Shown: positions 31,157 to 40,562 of the stretch, in pieces | Position numbering within the stretch: position 1 is the stretch's first letter | Layout of the letters: each line of letters starts with the position of its first letter | Assembly: GCA_963763215.1 (NCBI GenBank) | Contig: CAVXNX010000002.1 | Coordinates: forward strand, 62,001 to 126,000 | DNA: 64,000 nucleotides | Direction: 5' to 3' | Source: DASQZK01 sp963763215 | GTDB lineage: Bacteria > Bacteroidota > Bacteroidia > Bacteroidales > GCA-2748055 | The notes under the pieces: model-generated | The model's input: the letters and a program-made list of their open reading frames with translations, nothing else | Told to the model about the DNA's origin: nothing | Database searches by the model: none | Made by a program: the position numbers and the translations under genes

Positions 31157-31915
31157 ATGATATATTATAAGACGGCGGAAGAAATTGAAAAACTGAGAGC
31201 AAGCAATCTTCTTGTGTCCAAAACACTGGCTGAAGTCGCCAGGCATATCAGGCCGGGAATAACCACCGCTCGAGATTGACAGGATTGCAGAGACGTTTAT
31301 CAGGGATCACCGGTGCGGTTCCCGCGTTCCTGGGATACAACGGTTACCCCAAAACACTCTGCACTTCTGTCAATGAACAGGTCGTCCATGGGATCCCTTC
31401 AGGCTATGTCCTGAAAGAAGGGGACCTTTTGTCGATCGATTGTGGTGTGATCCTTAATGGGTATTACGGCGATTCTGCTTACAGTTTTGCCGTCGGCGAG
31501 GTGGATAAGCAGTCTGACCGAACTGATGAGGGTGACCCGGGAGTCGCTGCTCCTTGGCGTTGAACAGGCCGTGAGCGGAAACCGGATCGGTGATATCGGT
31601 TATGCCGTTCAAACTTATTGCGAGTCTTATGGTTATAGTGTTGTAAGAGAAATGGTTGGTCACGGACTTGGGAAACATCTTCACGAAGAGCCCGAAGTTC
31701 CTAATTACGGCCGAAAAGGGACGGGAGTCCTGCTGAAAAAGGGAATGGTGATCTGCATAGAACCGATGATCAATATGGGAAAACGGCATATCCTGCAGGA
31801 AGCTGACGGATGGACCATCCGGACGAAGGACCGGATGCCATCGGCACATTTTGAACTGGCTGTGGCGGTGGATGACGGGAAACCCGATGTGTTATCAACA
31901 TTTTCGTTATATTGA
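31157..31915 (+). CDS. map: type I methionine aminopeptidase, three one-base insertions
   Basis: Removes N-terminal Met from nascent proteins. MIYYKTAEEIEKLRASNLLV, then LSIDCGVILNGYYGDSAYSF with the metal-binding Asp pair, GHGLGKHLHEEPEVPNYG with the metal His, and CIEPMINMGKR with metal Glu. Extra bases near 31272, 31311 and 31513 break the frame; corrected length is 251 residues. Confidence 0.93.
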
Positions 31916-31941
31916 AGAAGTCATAAAACAAGCATAAGTCT

Positions 31942-32160
31942 ATGTCCAAACAACCTTCAATCGAACAAGACGGTGTCATAACCGAAGCATTGTCCAACGC
32001 CATGTTCCGCGTTGAACTTGAAAACGGACATGTCATCACGGCCCATATCTCCGGGAAGATGCGGATGCATTACATCAAGCTTCTTCCGGGAGACAGGGTC
32101 AAGGTGGAAATGTCACCGTACGATTTAACAAAAGGGAGAATAACATTCAGATATAAATAA
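31942..32160 (+). CDS. infA: translation initiation factor IF-1
   Basis: Intact 72 residues, single OB fold: QDGVITEALSNAMFRVELEN and HISGKMRMHYIKLLPGDRVK, ending KGRITFRYK. Standard position between map and rpmJ. Confidence 0.97.
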   Translation: MSKQPSIEQDGVITEALSNAMFRVELENGHVITAHISGKMRMHYIKLLPGDRVKVEMSPYDLTKGRITFRYK

Positions 32161-32169
32161 AATAGTGAA

Positions 32170-32286
32170 ATGAAAGTTAGAGCATCTGTAAAAAAACGCA
32201 GTGCAGACTGCAAAATCGTCAGAAGAAAAGGGCGGTTATACGTGATTAACAAAAAGAACCCGAAGTTCAAACAGCGTCAGGGTTAA
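32170..32286 (+). CDS. rpmJ: 50S ribosomal protein L36, zinc-free form
   Basis: 38 residues read directly: MKVRASVKKRSADCKIVRRK and then PKFKQRQG. Only one Cys remains of the usual zinc-binding Cys3His set, so it is the C-minus form common in Bacteroidota. 9 bp after infA. Confidence 0.95.
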   Translation: MKVRASVKKRSADCKIVRRKGRLYVINKKNPKFKQRQG

Positions 32287-32318
32287 GGAATAGTGAAAAA
32301 TAAAATAACCAGATAATT

Positions 32319-32696
32319 ATGGCTAGAATTGTTGGCGTTGATTTGCCGAAAAACAAAAGAGGTGAAATCGGTCTTACCTACATTTACGGGATCGGCAGAA
32401 GTGCTGCCAAAACCATCCTGGGTAAGGCAGGTGTGGACAATAATATTAAGGTAAAAGACTGGAACGATGATCAGATCGCCACGATCAGGAAGGTGATCAA
32501 TGAAGAGTTTAAGGTGGAAGGAGAACTGCGATCATCCGTACAGCTGAACATCAAACGTCTTATGGATATCGGTTGCTACCGTGGTATCCGTCACCGTATC
32601 GGTCTTCCCGTCAGGGGCCAGAGCACTAAGAACAATGCCAGAACGCGTAAAGGCAGGAAGAAAACCGTAGCTAACAAGAAGAAAGCAACCAAATAA
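32319..32696 (+). CDS. rpsM: 30S ribosomal protein S13
   Basis: Intact 125 residues, MARIVGVDLPKNKRGEIGLT, with helix-two-turn-helix and the C-terminal RGIRHRIGLPVRGQSTKNNA. Basic tail reaches P-site tRNA. Confidence 0.97.
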   Translation: MARIVGVDLPKNKRGEIGLTYIYGIGRSAAKTILGKAGVDNNIKVKDWNDDQIATIRKVINEEFKVEGELRSSVQLNIKRLMDIGCYRGIRHRIGLPVRGQSTKNNARTRKGRKKTVANKKKATK

Positions 32697-32707
32697 GTAT
32701 TAATAAG

Positions 32708-33098
32708 ATGGCAAAAAAGACTGGATCGTCAAGAAAAAAAGTTGTTAACGTTGAACCGACCGGACAGGCGCATGTACATGCTTCATTCAATAACATCATT
32801 GTTTCCATGACCAACGGCTCTGGCCAGGTCATCTCATGGTCGTCAGCCGGTAAAATGGGCTTCAAAGGCTCAAAGAAAAATACCCCTTATGCAGCACAGA
32901 TGGCTGCCCAGGATTGTGGCAAAAACGGCCTATGATCTCGGACTGAGAAAGGTGAAAGTGTATGTCAAAGGACCGGGTTCAGGCAGGGAATCAGCAATCA
33001 GGACCATCGATTCGATGGGGATTGAAGTGACGGAAATCGTCGACGTGACTCCTTTGCCACACAATGGCTGCCGTCCACCGAAAAGAAGAAGGGTATAA
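32708..33098 (+). CDS. rpsK: 30S ribosomal protein S11, one-base frameshift
   Basis: MAKKTGSSRKKVVNVEPTGQ and HASFNNIIVSMTNGSGQVIS, then an extra A in the A-run near 32925. The continuation AYDLGLRKVKVYVKGPGSGR and PHNGCRPPKRRRV completes 129 residues. Confidence 0.95.
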
Positions 33099-33124
33099 TA
33101 ATAAAATCGTAAATTCTTAAATAA

Positions 33125-33733
33125 ATGGCGAGATACAGAGGACCAAGAACCAAGATTTCCAGAAAATTTGGTGAACCCATTTACGGGGCGGATAAAAATT
33201 TTGAAAAGAAAAATTATCCTCCCGGACAACACGGAATGAACAAAAGGAGACGTAAAACCTCCGAATACGGACTTCAGCTTAAAGAAAAGCAGAAAGCCAA
33301 ATATACCTACGGCATTCTCGAAAAACAATTCAGAAATTTGTTTGAACGGGCTTCAGCCAGCAAAGGTGTAACCGGTGAAGTTCTGCTCCAGCTCCTGGAA
33401 TCACGTCTCGATAACGTGGTTTACCGCCTTGGCATTGCTCCCTCCCGGGCAGCGGCACGGCAGCTTGTTACCCACCGTCATATCACCGTGAATGGCGAAC
33501 TGGTTAATATACCTTCCTATACCCTCCGACCAGGTGATATCGTCGGCGTGAGAGAAAGATCCAAATCTTTGCTGACGATCACCGATTCACTGGCGTCACG
33601 CCGTAACACTTCAGCCGCATGGCTGGAATGGGATGGAAGTCAAATGGCAGGCAAATTCCTTAACAGACCTGAAAGACAGGAGATCCCTGAAAACATTAAG
33701 GAACAGCTGATCGTCGAACTGTATTCAAAATAA
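33125..33733 (+). CDS. rpsD: 30S ribosomal protein S4
   Basis: Intact 202 residues, MARYRGPRTKISRKFGEPIY. The S4 RNA-binding domain is VVYRLGIAPSRAAARQLVTH. Primary 16S binder; in E. coli it autoregulates the alpha operon. Confidence 0.97.
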   Translation: MARYRGPRTKISRKFGEPIYGADKNFEKKNYPPGQHGMNKRRRKTSEYGLQLKEKQKAKYTYGILEKQFRNLFERASASKGVTGEVLLQLLESRLDNVVYRLGIAPSRAAARQLVTHRHITVNGELVNIPSYTLRPGDIVGVRERSKSLLTITDSLASRRNTSAAWLEWDGSQMAGKFLNRPERQEIPENIKEQLIVELYSK

Positions 33734-33752
33734 TATAACTACACATTTTATT

Positions 33753-34745
33753 ATGGCAATTTTAGCTTTTCAAAAACCGGATAAGGTTATAATGCTCGAA
33801 GCCGATGATCAATACGGTAAGTTCGAGTTTCGCCCGCTTGAACCCGGTTATGGCATTACCGTAGGGAATGCACTCAGGAGAATTCTCCTCTCTTCCCTCG
33901 AAGGATATGCCATAACAACCATAAAAATCGAAGGTGTTGAGCATGAATTCTCTACAATTACCGGTGTAATTGAAGACATGACTCAGATAATTCTGAACCT
34001 TAAACAAATCCGTTTTAAGAAGCAGATTGAAGATATCAATGATGAGAAAGTAATGGTGACCATTACCGGGCAGGATGTATTCAAGGCAGGCGATCTGCAG
34101 CGATTCCTCAGCGGCTTTAAAGTGCTGAATCCCGAACATGTGATCTGCCACATGGAAACTGACGTGAAACTCCAGATGGAACTTTCCGTCAATAAGGGCC
34201 GAGGATATGTTCCCGCTGAAGAAAATAAACCCGTGGATGCCGAATTCGGACTGATCGCCATCGATTCCATCTTTACCCCTGTGAAAAATGTGACCTTCGC
34301 CATCGAAAATTACAGGGTGGAACAGAAAACCGACTATGAAAAACTGGTCATGGATATCAAAACCGACGGTTCCGTTCATCCGAAAGATGCACTGAAAGAA
34401 GCCGCCAAAATTCTCATCTACCATTTCATGCTCTTCTCCGATGAGAAAATCACCATCGATTCGGATGAGAAATTTGCCAATGAAGAATTCGATGAAGAAG
34501 TACTCCATATGCGCCAGCTCCTGAAAACAAAACTGGTTGACCTGGACCTCTCCGTCCGGGCCCTCAACTGCCTGAAAGCTGCTGAAGTGGATACCCTGGG
34601 TGACCTGGTGAAGTTTAATAAGAACGATTTGCTCAAATTCAGAAACTTTGGTAAGAAATCCCTGACCGAACTTGAAGAACTCCTCTCTTCGATGAGCCTG
34701 AATTTCGGGATGGATATAAGTAAGTATAAATTAGACAAGGAATAA
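33753..34745 (+). CDS. rpoA: DNA-directed RNA polymerase subunit alpha
   Basis: Intact 330 residues. The N-terminal assembly domain has RPLEPGYGITVGNALRRILL; the C-terminal alpha-CTD has LDLSVRALNCLKAAEVDTLG and FRNFGKKSLTELEELL with the helix-hairpin-helix that touches UP elements and activators. 7 bp before rplQ. Confidence 0.97.
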   Translation: MAILAFQKPDKVIMLEADDQYGKFEFRPLEPGYGITVGNALRRILLSSLEGYAITTIKIEGVEHEFSTITGVIEDMTQIILNLKQIRFKKQIEDINDEKVMVTITGQDVFKAGDLQRFLSGFKVLNPEHVICHMETDVKLQMELSVNKGRGYVPAEENKPVDAEFGLIAIDSIFTPVKNVTFAIENYRVEQKTDYEKLVMDIKTDGSVHPKDALKEAAKILIYHFMLFSDEKITIDSDEKFANEEFDEEVLHMRQLLKTKLVDLDLSVRALNCLKAAEVDTLGDLVKFNKNDLLKFRNFGKKSLTELEELLSSMSLNFGMDISKYKLDKE

Positions 34746-34751
34746 TTCAAA

Positions 34752-35398
34752 ATGAGACACAGGAAAAGCTTTAACCATTTAGGCAGGAAAGCCGGTCACA
34801 GAAAAGCGATGCTGGCAAATATGGCTTCCTCTCTGATCAAGCATAAAAGGATCACCACCACCACGGCCAAGGCTAAGGCTCTGAGAAGTTTTGTCGAGCC
34901 CCTGATCACAAAATCGAAGGATGATACCACTCATTCAAGGCGCGTTGTGTTCAGCTACCTCCAGGATAAGGATGCCGTTTCCGAACTGTTCCGCGAAGTG
35001 GCCGGTAAAATTGCCGAACAGTCCCGGTGGATATACCCGGATCCTCAAACTCGGGAACCGGCTGGGCGACAGTGCCGAAATGGCCATTATCGAACTGGTC
35101 GACTTTAATGAAAACCTCCTTGGCGGAGAAGCCGCAGGAAAAACCGGCGGCCGCAGACGTCGCAGAGGCAGTAAGAAAAAATCCGAAACCGGACAGCCGG
35201 AGGCTGAAACCACACCGACCGCCGTTGTTGAAGATGCTGAAGTGATCGAAGAAACCGAATGAACCGGAAGAGGCGAACAGCTCCGAAGCCAGCGAAACGA
35301 ATCGAGCTGAAGAAACTGTCAAGGCAGAAAATAGCCGAGTGAAGAAGACCCAAACGGAAGAAGAAGAAAACGAAGATGAAGAACAGAAAGAATCGTAA
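34752..35398 (+). CDS. rplQ: 50S ribosomal protein L17 with a long charged C-terminal extension, two one-base insertions
   Basis: Core MRHRKSFNHLGRKAGHRKAM and MLANMASSLIKHKRITTTTA, then RILKLGNRLGDSAEMAIIEL after one extra C near 35025 is removed. Beyond the E. coli end (127 residues) the protein continues with a basic patch (GGRRRRRGSKKK) and an acidic, disordered tail. A second extra base near 35260 would stop it at VIEETE; corrected, it runs to EEEENEDEEQKES at 35398, about 214 residues. Last gene of the supercluster, followed by a terminator. Confidence 0.92.
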
Positions 35399-35427
35399 GA
35401 TTCTTCTGACGGCATATTTTTGATGTT

Positions 35428-35467
35428 AAAAAGGGATAAAGCTGTTTTCTGTCTTTATCCCTTTTTT
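35428..35467 (+). terminator. terminator of the ribosomal supercluster
   Basis: AAAAGGGATAAAG pairs with CTTTATCCCTTTT around an 11-base loop, followed by a T-run (35462-35467). It is 30 bp past rplQ and closes an operon that begins 18 kb upstream. The A-run before the stem makes it usable in both directions. Confidence 0.9.
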
Positions 35468-35506
35468 GCGGACTACATTATTTATCATACTTAAAAAATT
35501 TCAATT

Positions 35507-36803
35507 ATGGGACAAATTGTTGATGTTCATGCCCGCGAAATTCTTGACTCACGCGGAAATCCGACAGTGGAAGTGGAAGTAACCCTGGCCAGCGGCTTTG
35601 TAGGCCGTGCAGCCGTTCCTTCCGGTGCCTCTACAGGCGAAAATGAAGCTCTCGAACTGCGCGACGGCGATAAAGGTCGTTACAACGGAAAAGGTGTTCT
35701 CAAAGCCGTTGAAAATGTCAATACCATCATCGCCAAAGAAGTGATCGGCATGAATGCTCTCGACCAGGTTGGCGTCGACCGGAAAATGATCGAACTCGAC
35801 GGGACCAAAACCAAAGAGCAAACTGGGTGCAAATGCTATCCTCGGCGTATCACTGGCCACAGCCAAAGCCGCCGCCATGTACCACGATATGCCGCTCTAC
35901 CGCTACATCGGTGGCGCAAATGCCAAAAGTACTTCCCGTCCCCATGATGAATATCATCAACGGCGGTTCCCACTCCGATGCTCCCATCGCCTTCCAGGAA
36001 TTCATGATCCGTCCCGTTGGCGCCAAAACCTTCCGCGAAGGTCTGCGGATGGGCGCCGAAGTTTTCCATGCCCTGAAAAAAGTCCTGAAAGACCGCGGAC
36101 TCACCACCTCTGTCGGTGATGAAGGCGGATTTGCTCCCGAACTCAACGGCACCGAAGATGCTCTCGAATGCATCCTGAAGGCCATCAGGCTGCCGGATAC
36201 AAACCCGGGAAAAAAGCCGAAGGCGGACAGGTGGCCATTGGCCTCGATTGCGCCGCTTCAGAATTTTACAAGAACGGTAAATACGACTACACCATCTTTG
36301 AAGGGGAAAAAGGGGCCGAAACAGATCATCTGCAGAACAGGCCGACTATATCGCTGAACTGATCAGCAAATATCCCATCGATTCGGTCGAAGACGGTATG
36401 GATGAAAATGACTGGGACGGTTGGAAAATCCTCACGGAAAAAATCGGCGGACAAATGCCAGCTCGTCGGCGACGATGTCTTTGTCACCAATGTCGAATTC
36501 CTGAAAAAAGGAATCGACATGGGCTGCGCCAACTCCATCCTGATCAAAGTGAACCAGATCGGGACGCTCACCGAAACCCTCGATGCCATCGATATGGCTC
36601 ACCGGGCAGGATATACCACAGTGACCTCCCACCGATCGGGTGAAACGGAAGATTCAACCATCGCCGATATCGCCGTGGCTACCAATTCAGGCCAGATCAA
36701 AACCGGCTCACTCAGCCGCTCCGACCGTATGGCCAAATATAACCAGCTTCTCCGTATCGAAGAAGAACTGGGTAACAGGTCCGTCTACGGGTATGAAAAA
36801 TAA
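35507..36803 (+). CDS. eno: enolase, five indels
   Basis: Glycolytic 2-phosphoglycerate dehydratase. MGQIVDVHAREILDSRGNPT and FVGRAAVPSGASTGENEALE are the N-terminal fold; VPMMNIINGGSHSDAPIAFQ, SVGDEGGFAPELNG and GYTTVTSHRSGETEDS are the catalytic barrel signatures. Insertions near 35820, 35930 and 36455 and deletions near 36185 and 36325 break the frame; corrected length is 431 residues. Separate from the ribosomal operon by a terminator; no clear -7 box is visible in the 40-bp gap. Confidence 0.95.
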
Positions 36804-36826
36804 TCGGGAATTTCCTCCATCACATC

Positions 36827-36854
36827 GCCCCGGTAACTCCGGGGCTTTTTTTTT
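36827..36854 (+). terminator. terminator after eno
   Basis: Perfect 7-bp GC stem GCCCCGG/CCGGGGC with a 5-base loop and nine T residues (36846-36854), 23 bp after the eno stop. The following 36855-37119 stretch is A/T rich and has no gene; a gltA promoter probably lies there but no exact TAnnTTTG match was found. Confidence 0.93.
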
Positions 36855-37119
36855 CTCTGCCACCCGCATTCATGCCTCTGAACCCCGGTGCATATCGATT
36901 TGTGCCAGTTAATTTTCTTTTTTCACCGCAATGGACCTTTGCTTCTGAAACCCAACGGCTATGGGGTAAACAAAACGTTTTGCAATGGTGCTTGTATTTA
37001 ACACTGGTTCAGCCGTGATCAAATTAACAAATCTGTATCTGTATATATAAAAAATTATTATTTTTATCGTTTGATGACGATTGAATGCATTCATTAAACC
37101 CCAAAAATACTTATAATAT

Positions 37120-38442
37120 ATGTCCAACCTTAAAGACAGACTTTACGAAAAAATCCAGTCCTGGCGTCCCAGGACCGAGAAACTGTTCAAGGAATACGGT
37201 GATACGGTTGTTGACAAGGTTACCATTTCCCAGATCATCGGAGGAATGCGGGGGCTGAAAAGCCTTGTGACTGATATTTCCTACCTCGATCCCAATGAGG
37301 GTATCCGGTACCGGGGATACACCCTGCCCGAAGTATTTGAAAAACTGCCAAAACCAAAGGGCGGTGAAATGCCTTATGTCGAAGGTCTGTTTTTCCTCCT
37401 GCTCACCGGCGATATGCCCGATGATAATGATGTCGCCGAAGTGGCTGACGAGATCAACAAACGCAGGATCCTTCCCAGGTATGTCTATGAAGTTATCGAT
37501 GCATTCCCCTGCTGCAGTCATCCGATGGCCATTTTTTCCACGGCCATCCTGACGATGAACAGGGAATCCTTCTTCACCAAAAAATACCATGCCGGACTGA
37601 ATAAGCTGGATTACTGGGACCCTACCTATGAGGATGCCCTGAACCTGCTCGCCAAACTTGCCGGAGATCGGCGCTTATATTTACCGTAAACTGTACCGGG
37701 AAGGAAAACGGATCCAATCCAATCCCAATCTCGACATGGGAGGTAATTTTGCCCATATGATGGGAATTGATAAACCCTATGATGATGTCACCCGGATGAA
37801 TTTTATCATTCATGCCGACCATGAAAGCGGAAACGTCAGCGCCCATACCGGTCACCTGGTAGCCAGCAGCCTTTCGGACATTTATCTTTCCATTTCGGCC
37901 ATGATCAACGGACTTGCCGGACCGCTTCACGGCCTGGCAAACCAGGAAGTCCTGCGTTGGATCCAGGATCTCAGCGATAAAATGGGAGGGAAAATCCCCA
38001 CCGAAGAGGAAATGAAGCAGTTCGTCTGGGATACCCTCAATTCGGGCCAGGTGATCCCGGGTTACGGGCACGCCGTTCTGAGAAAGACCGACCCGCGATA
38101 TTCCCTGCAACGTGAGTTCTGCCTGAAGCATATGACTGACGATCCAGTTATTCAAATACACTGATATCCTCTACAAAGTGGTTCCTCCCATCCTCAAGGA
38201 ACAGGGTAAGGCGAAAAACCCCTGGCCTAATGTTGATGCCCAGTCAGGGATCATCCAGTGGCATTACGGGGTCACGGAATATGACTTTCTATACTGTACT
38301 GTTCGGAATCGGCCGTGCCATTGGCATCTGTGCAAACATCATCTGGGACAGGGCCCTGGGGTATCCCCTGGAAAGGCCTAAATCCATCAGTACGAGCATG
38401 CTTGAAAAAATTGCCATGGGGATGAAAGATGATGATGAGTGA
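37120..38442 (+). CDS. gltA: citrate synthase, mitochondrial-type, three one-base insertions
   Basis: Condenses oxaloacetate and acetyl-CoA. The long N-terminal region and the motifs PLHGLANQEVLRWIQ (catalytic His), GYGHAVLRKTDPRY (catalytic His) and TEYDFYTVLFGIGRAIG (catalytic Asp) resemble the eukaryotic Si-type rather than the hexameric E. coli enzyme. Extra bases near 37664, 38149 and 38289 interrupt the frame; corrected length is 439 residues. Confidence 0.93.
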
Positions 38443-38471
38443 CAACGCATAACACCTGAGCTGAAAACGAG

Positions 38472-38506
38472 ATACCGGCGAAATGATTTTCACCGGTATT
38501 TTTTTC
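38472..38506 (+). terminator. terminator after gltA
   Basis: ATACCGG (38472-38478) pairs with CCGGTAT (38493-38499) with further A/T pairing inside the loop, followed by a T-run to 38506. About 30 bp after the gltA stop. Confidence 0.85.
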
Positions 38507-38595
38507 CTATTTTACCGGCACATGGGAGTGAACAAAACCTTGATACCCGGGCGTCTTTGGTTGAATATGTTTAATTTCGCTGATAAAATTCTGAA

Positions 38596-40518
38596 ATGGC
38601 ATACGGGAGTTTAACTTCATTTATCCATGCTCTTGAAGCAGCCGGTGAGCTGAAAAGGGTGGATGTCTTTACGGATCCCGTCCTGGAAATTTCCGAGATC
38701 ACCGACCGGTTCTCCAAATCTGGACGGGGGAGGGAAGGCCCTCTTTTTCACCAATACCGGCACGGCGTTTCCCGTCCTGATGAATGCCATGGGTTCGTAC
38801 CGGAGGATGTGCATGGCACTCGGGGTTGATGACCTGGATGACATCTCCCGGCGGATCGACGAAATTTTTAGCCGGTTCACCGGCGCAGGCGCCGGGATCA
38901 TGCAAAAGATCGCCATGCTCCCGCAACTTGGACGGCTGGCATCCTTCTTCCCCGCACTGACTTCCCGGAAAGCCCCCTGCCAGGAAGTCGTCCTTCGCGA
39001 CGCCGGCCTCTCCATCCTTCCTGTCCTGAAAACATGGCCCCCCGACGGCGGGAGGTATATCACCCTGCCCATCGTGCATACGGTAAATCCGGAAACCGGT
39101 GAACGGAATGCAGGCATGTACCGCATGCAGGTGTTTGACGATAAAACCACAGGAATGCATTGGCACAGGCACAAAACAGGAGCTTCCCATTTCGACAGAT
39201 ACAAAGCCCTCGGTAAAAAAATGCCCGTGGCAGTGGCTCTCGGCGGCGATCCGGTCTACACCTACTCAGCCACAGCACCGCTGCCGGACAATGTCGATGA
39301 ATACCTTTTTGCCGGGTTCCTCCGGCAAAAGCAGGTCCCGCTTGTCCGGTGCATAACCCAGGACATCGAAGTGCCCGCCGATGCCGATATCATCCTCGAA
39401 GGTTATGTGGACCCCGCTGAAGATCTGCGCCGCGAGGGACCCTTCGGTGATCATACCGGTTTTTATTCGCTTGAGGACGATTATCCCGTCTTTCATCTGA
39501 CCTGCATCACCCACCGGAAAAATGCCGTGTATCCCGCCACCATCGTCGGGATCCCCCCTCAGGAAGATGCCTGGATCGCCCGGGCTACCGAACGGATTTT
39601 CATGCTCCCCATCCGTAAAACCGTCGTTCCCGAAATGAAGGATATGGAAATTCCCGATTTCGGCGTTGCTCATAACCTGACCATTGTTTCCATCGACAAA
39701 TCCTATCCCGGACAGGCGCAGGAAGGTGATGAATGCCTTGTGGGGTGCGGGCCAGATGATGTTCAACAAACTGCTTCTCGTTACCGATGCCTCCGCCGAT
39801 ATTCATGACCTCCGGACCCTGATTCCGGAACTGCAGACGCATCGACCCGCTGAGGGATATTCTGATTTCCTCCGGCCCCCTCGATGTCCTGGATCATTCT
39901 GCCGATTTTACCGGCTTTGGATCCAAAGCGGGAATTGATCTCACAAAAAAGCGAAAAGAAGAACTTTTCATCCGGTCAGCCGTACAAAATAGTTACGAAA
40001 ACGACCATTACTCCCGGGAAGAAACCGATCAGATGCTGGGTGAGCGCCTGAGTGTCGCCCGTGAGAACGACTTGAAAGGATATTGTCTGATGAATATCAC
40101 AAAACGGGAAGATTACACCTTCCTCAAACTGTGTTCAACACTCGCCGTCTCCGCCGAATACGCCGGGTTTGATTTTTTCATCTTTGCCGATTCCGGGGTC
40201 AACCCGCATGAGGAGAACGTGTTTTTCTGGTATATCCTTAATAATGTCGAGCCCGGCAGGGACGTGGTGCGGATGAAGGATCCGTCGGGCGCTGTCAGGG
40301 TATTCGTGGATGGAACAGCCAAAACAAAACATCATGACGGGTTTTCACGCCCATGGCCAAATCCGGTCGTGATGGATGAAGCGATCATCAGGCAGGTCGA
40401 CAGCCGGTGGGAGGAATACAGGCTGGGTTCATTCCTTGAATCTCCCTCAAAGCATTACATGAAGCTCACCCGCGGACATGGAGCCATCGCGTTGGAGAAT
40501 AATAACCGTCCCGCCTGA
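38596..40518 (+). CDS. UbiD-family decarboxylase (menaquinone-type)
   Basis: Prenylated-FMN-dependent decarboxylase, long form of about 640 residues. MAYGSLTSFIHALEAAGELK start, NAGMYRMQVFDDKTTGMHWH, the active-site block RREGPFGDHTGFYSLEDDYP with catalytic Glu/Asp, and DDVVRMKDP-type C-terminal region with KTKHHDGFSRPWPNPVVMDE. Frame changes occur near 38720, 39740 and 39845. In Bacteroidota this long UbiD is annotated as menaquinone biosynthesis decarboxylase, but no other quinone gene or UbiX is in the window, so the substrate is inferred. Confidence 0.85.
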
Positions 40519-40562
40519 TTTCATCCGGGCAACGGCTTTCTTCAGAAAATAACCCGGATTAT

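Noticed and set aside
33762..34508. 248-codon minus-strand open frame across rpoA
   Set aside because: Shadow of rpoA; His/Phe-rich composition typical of reverse-frame translation.
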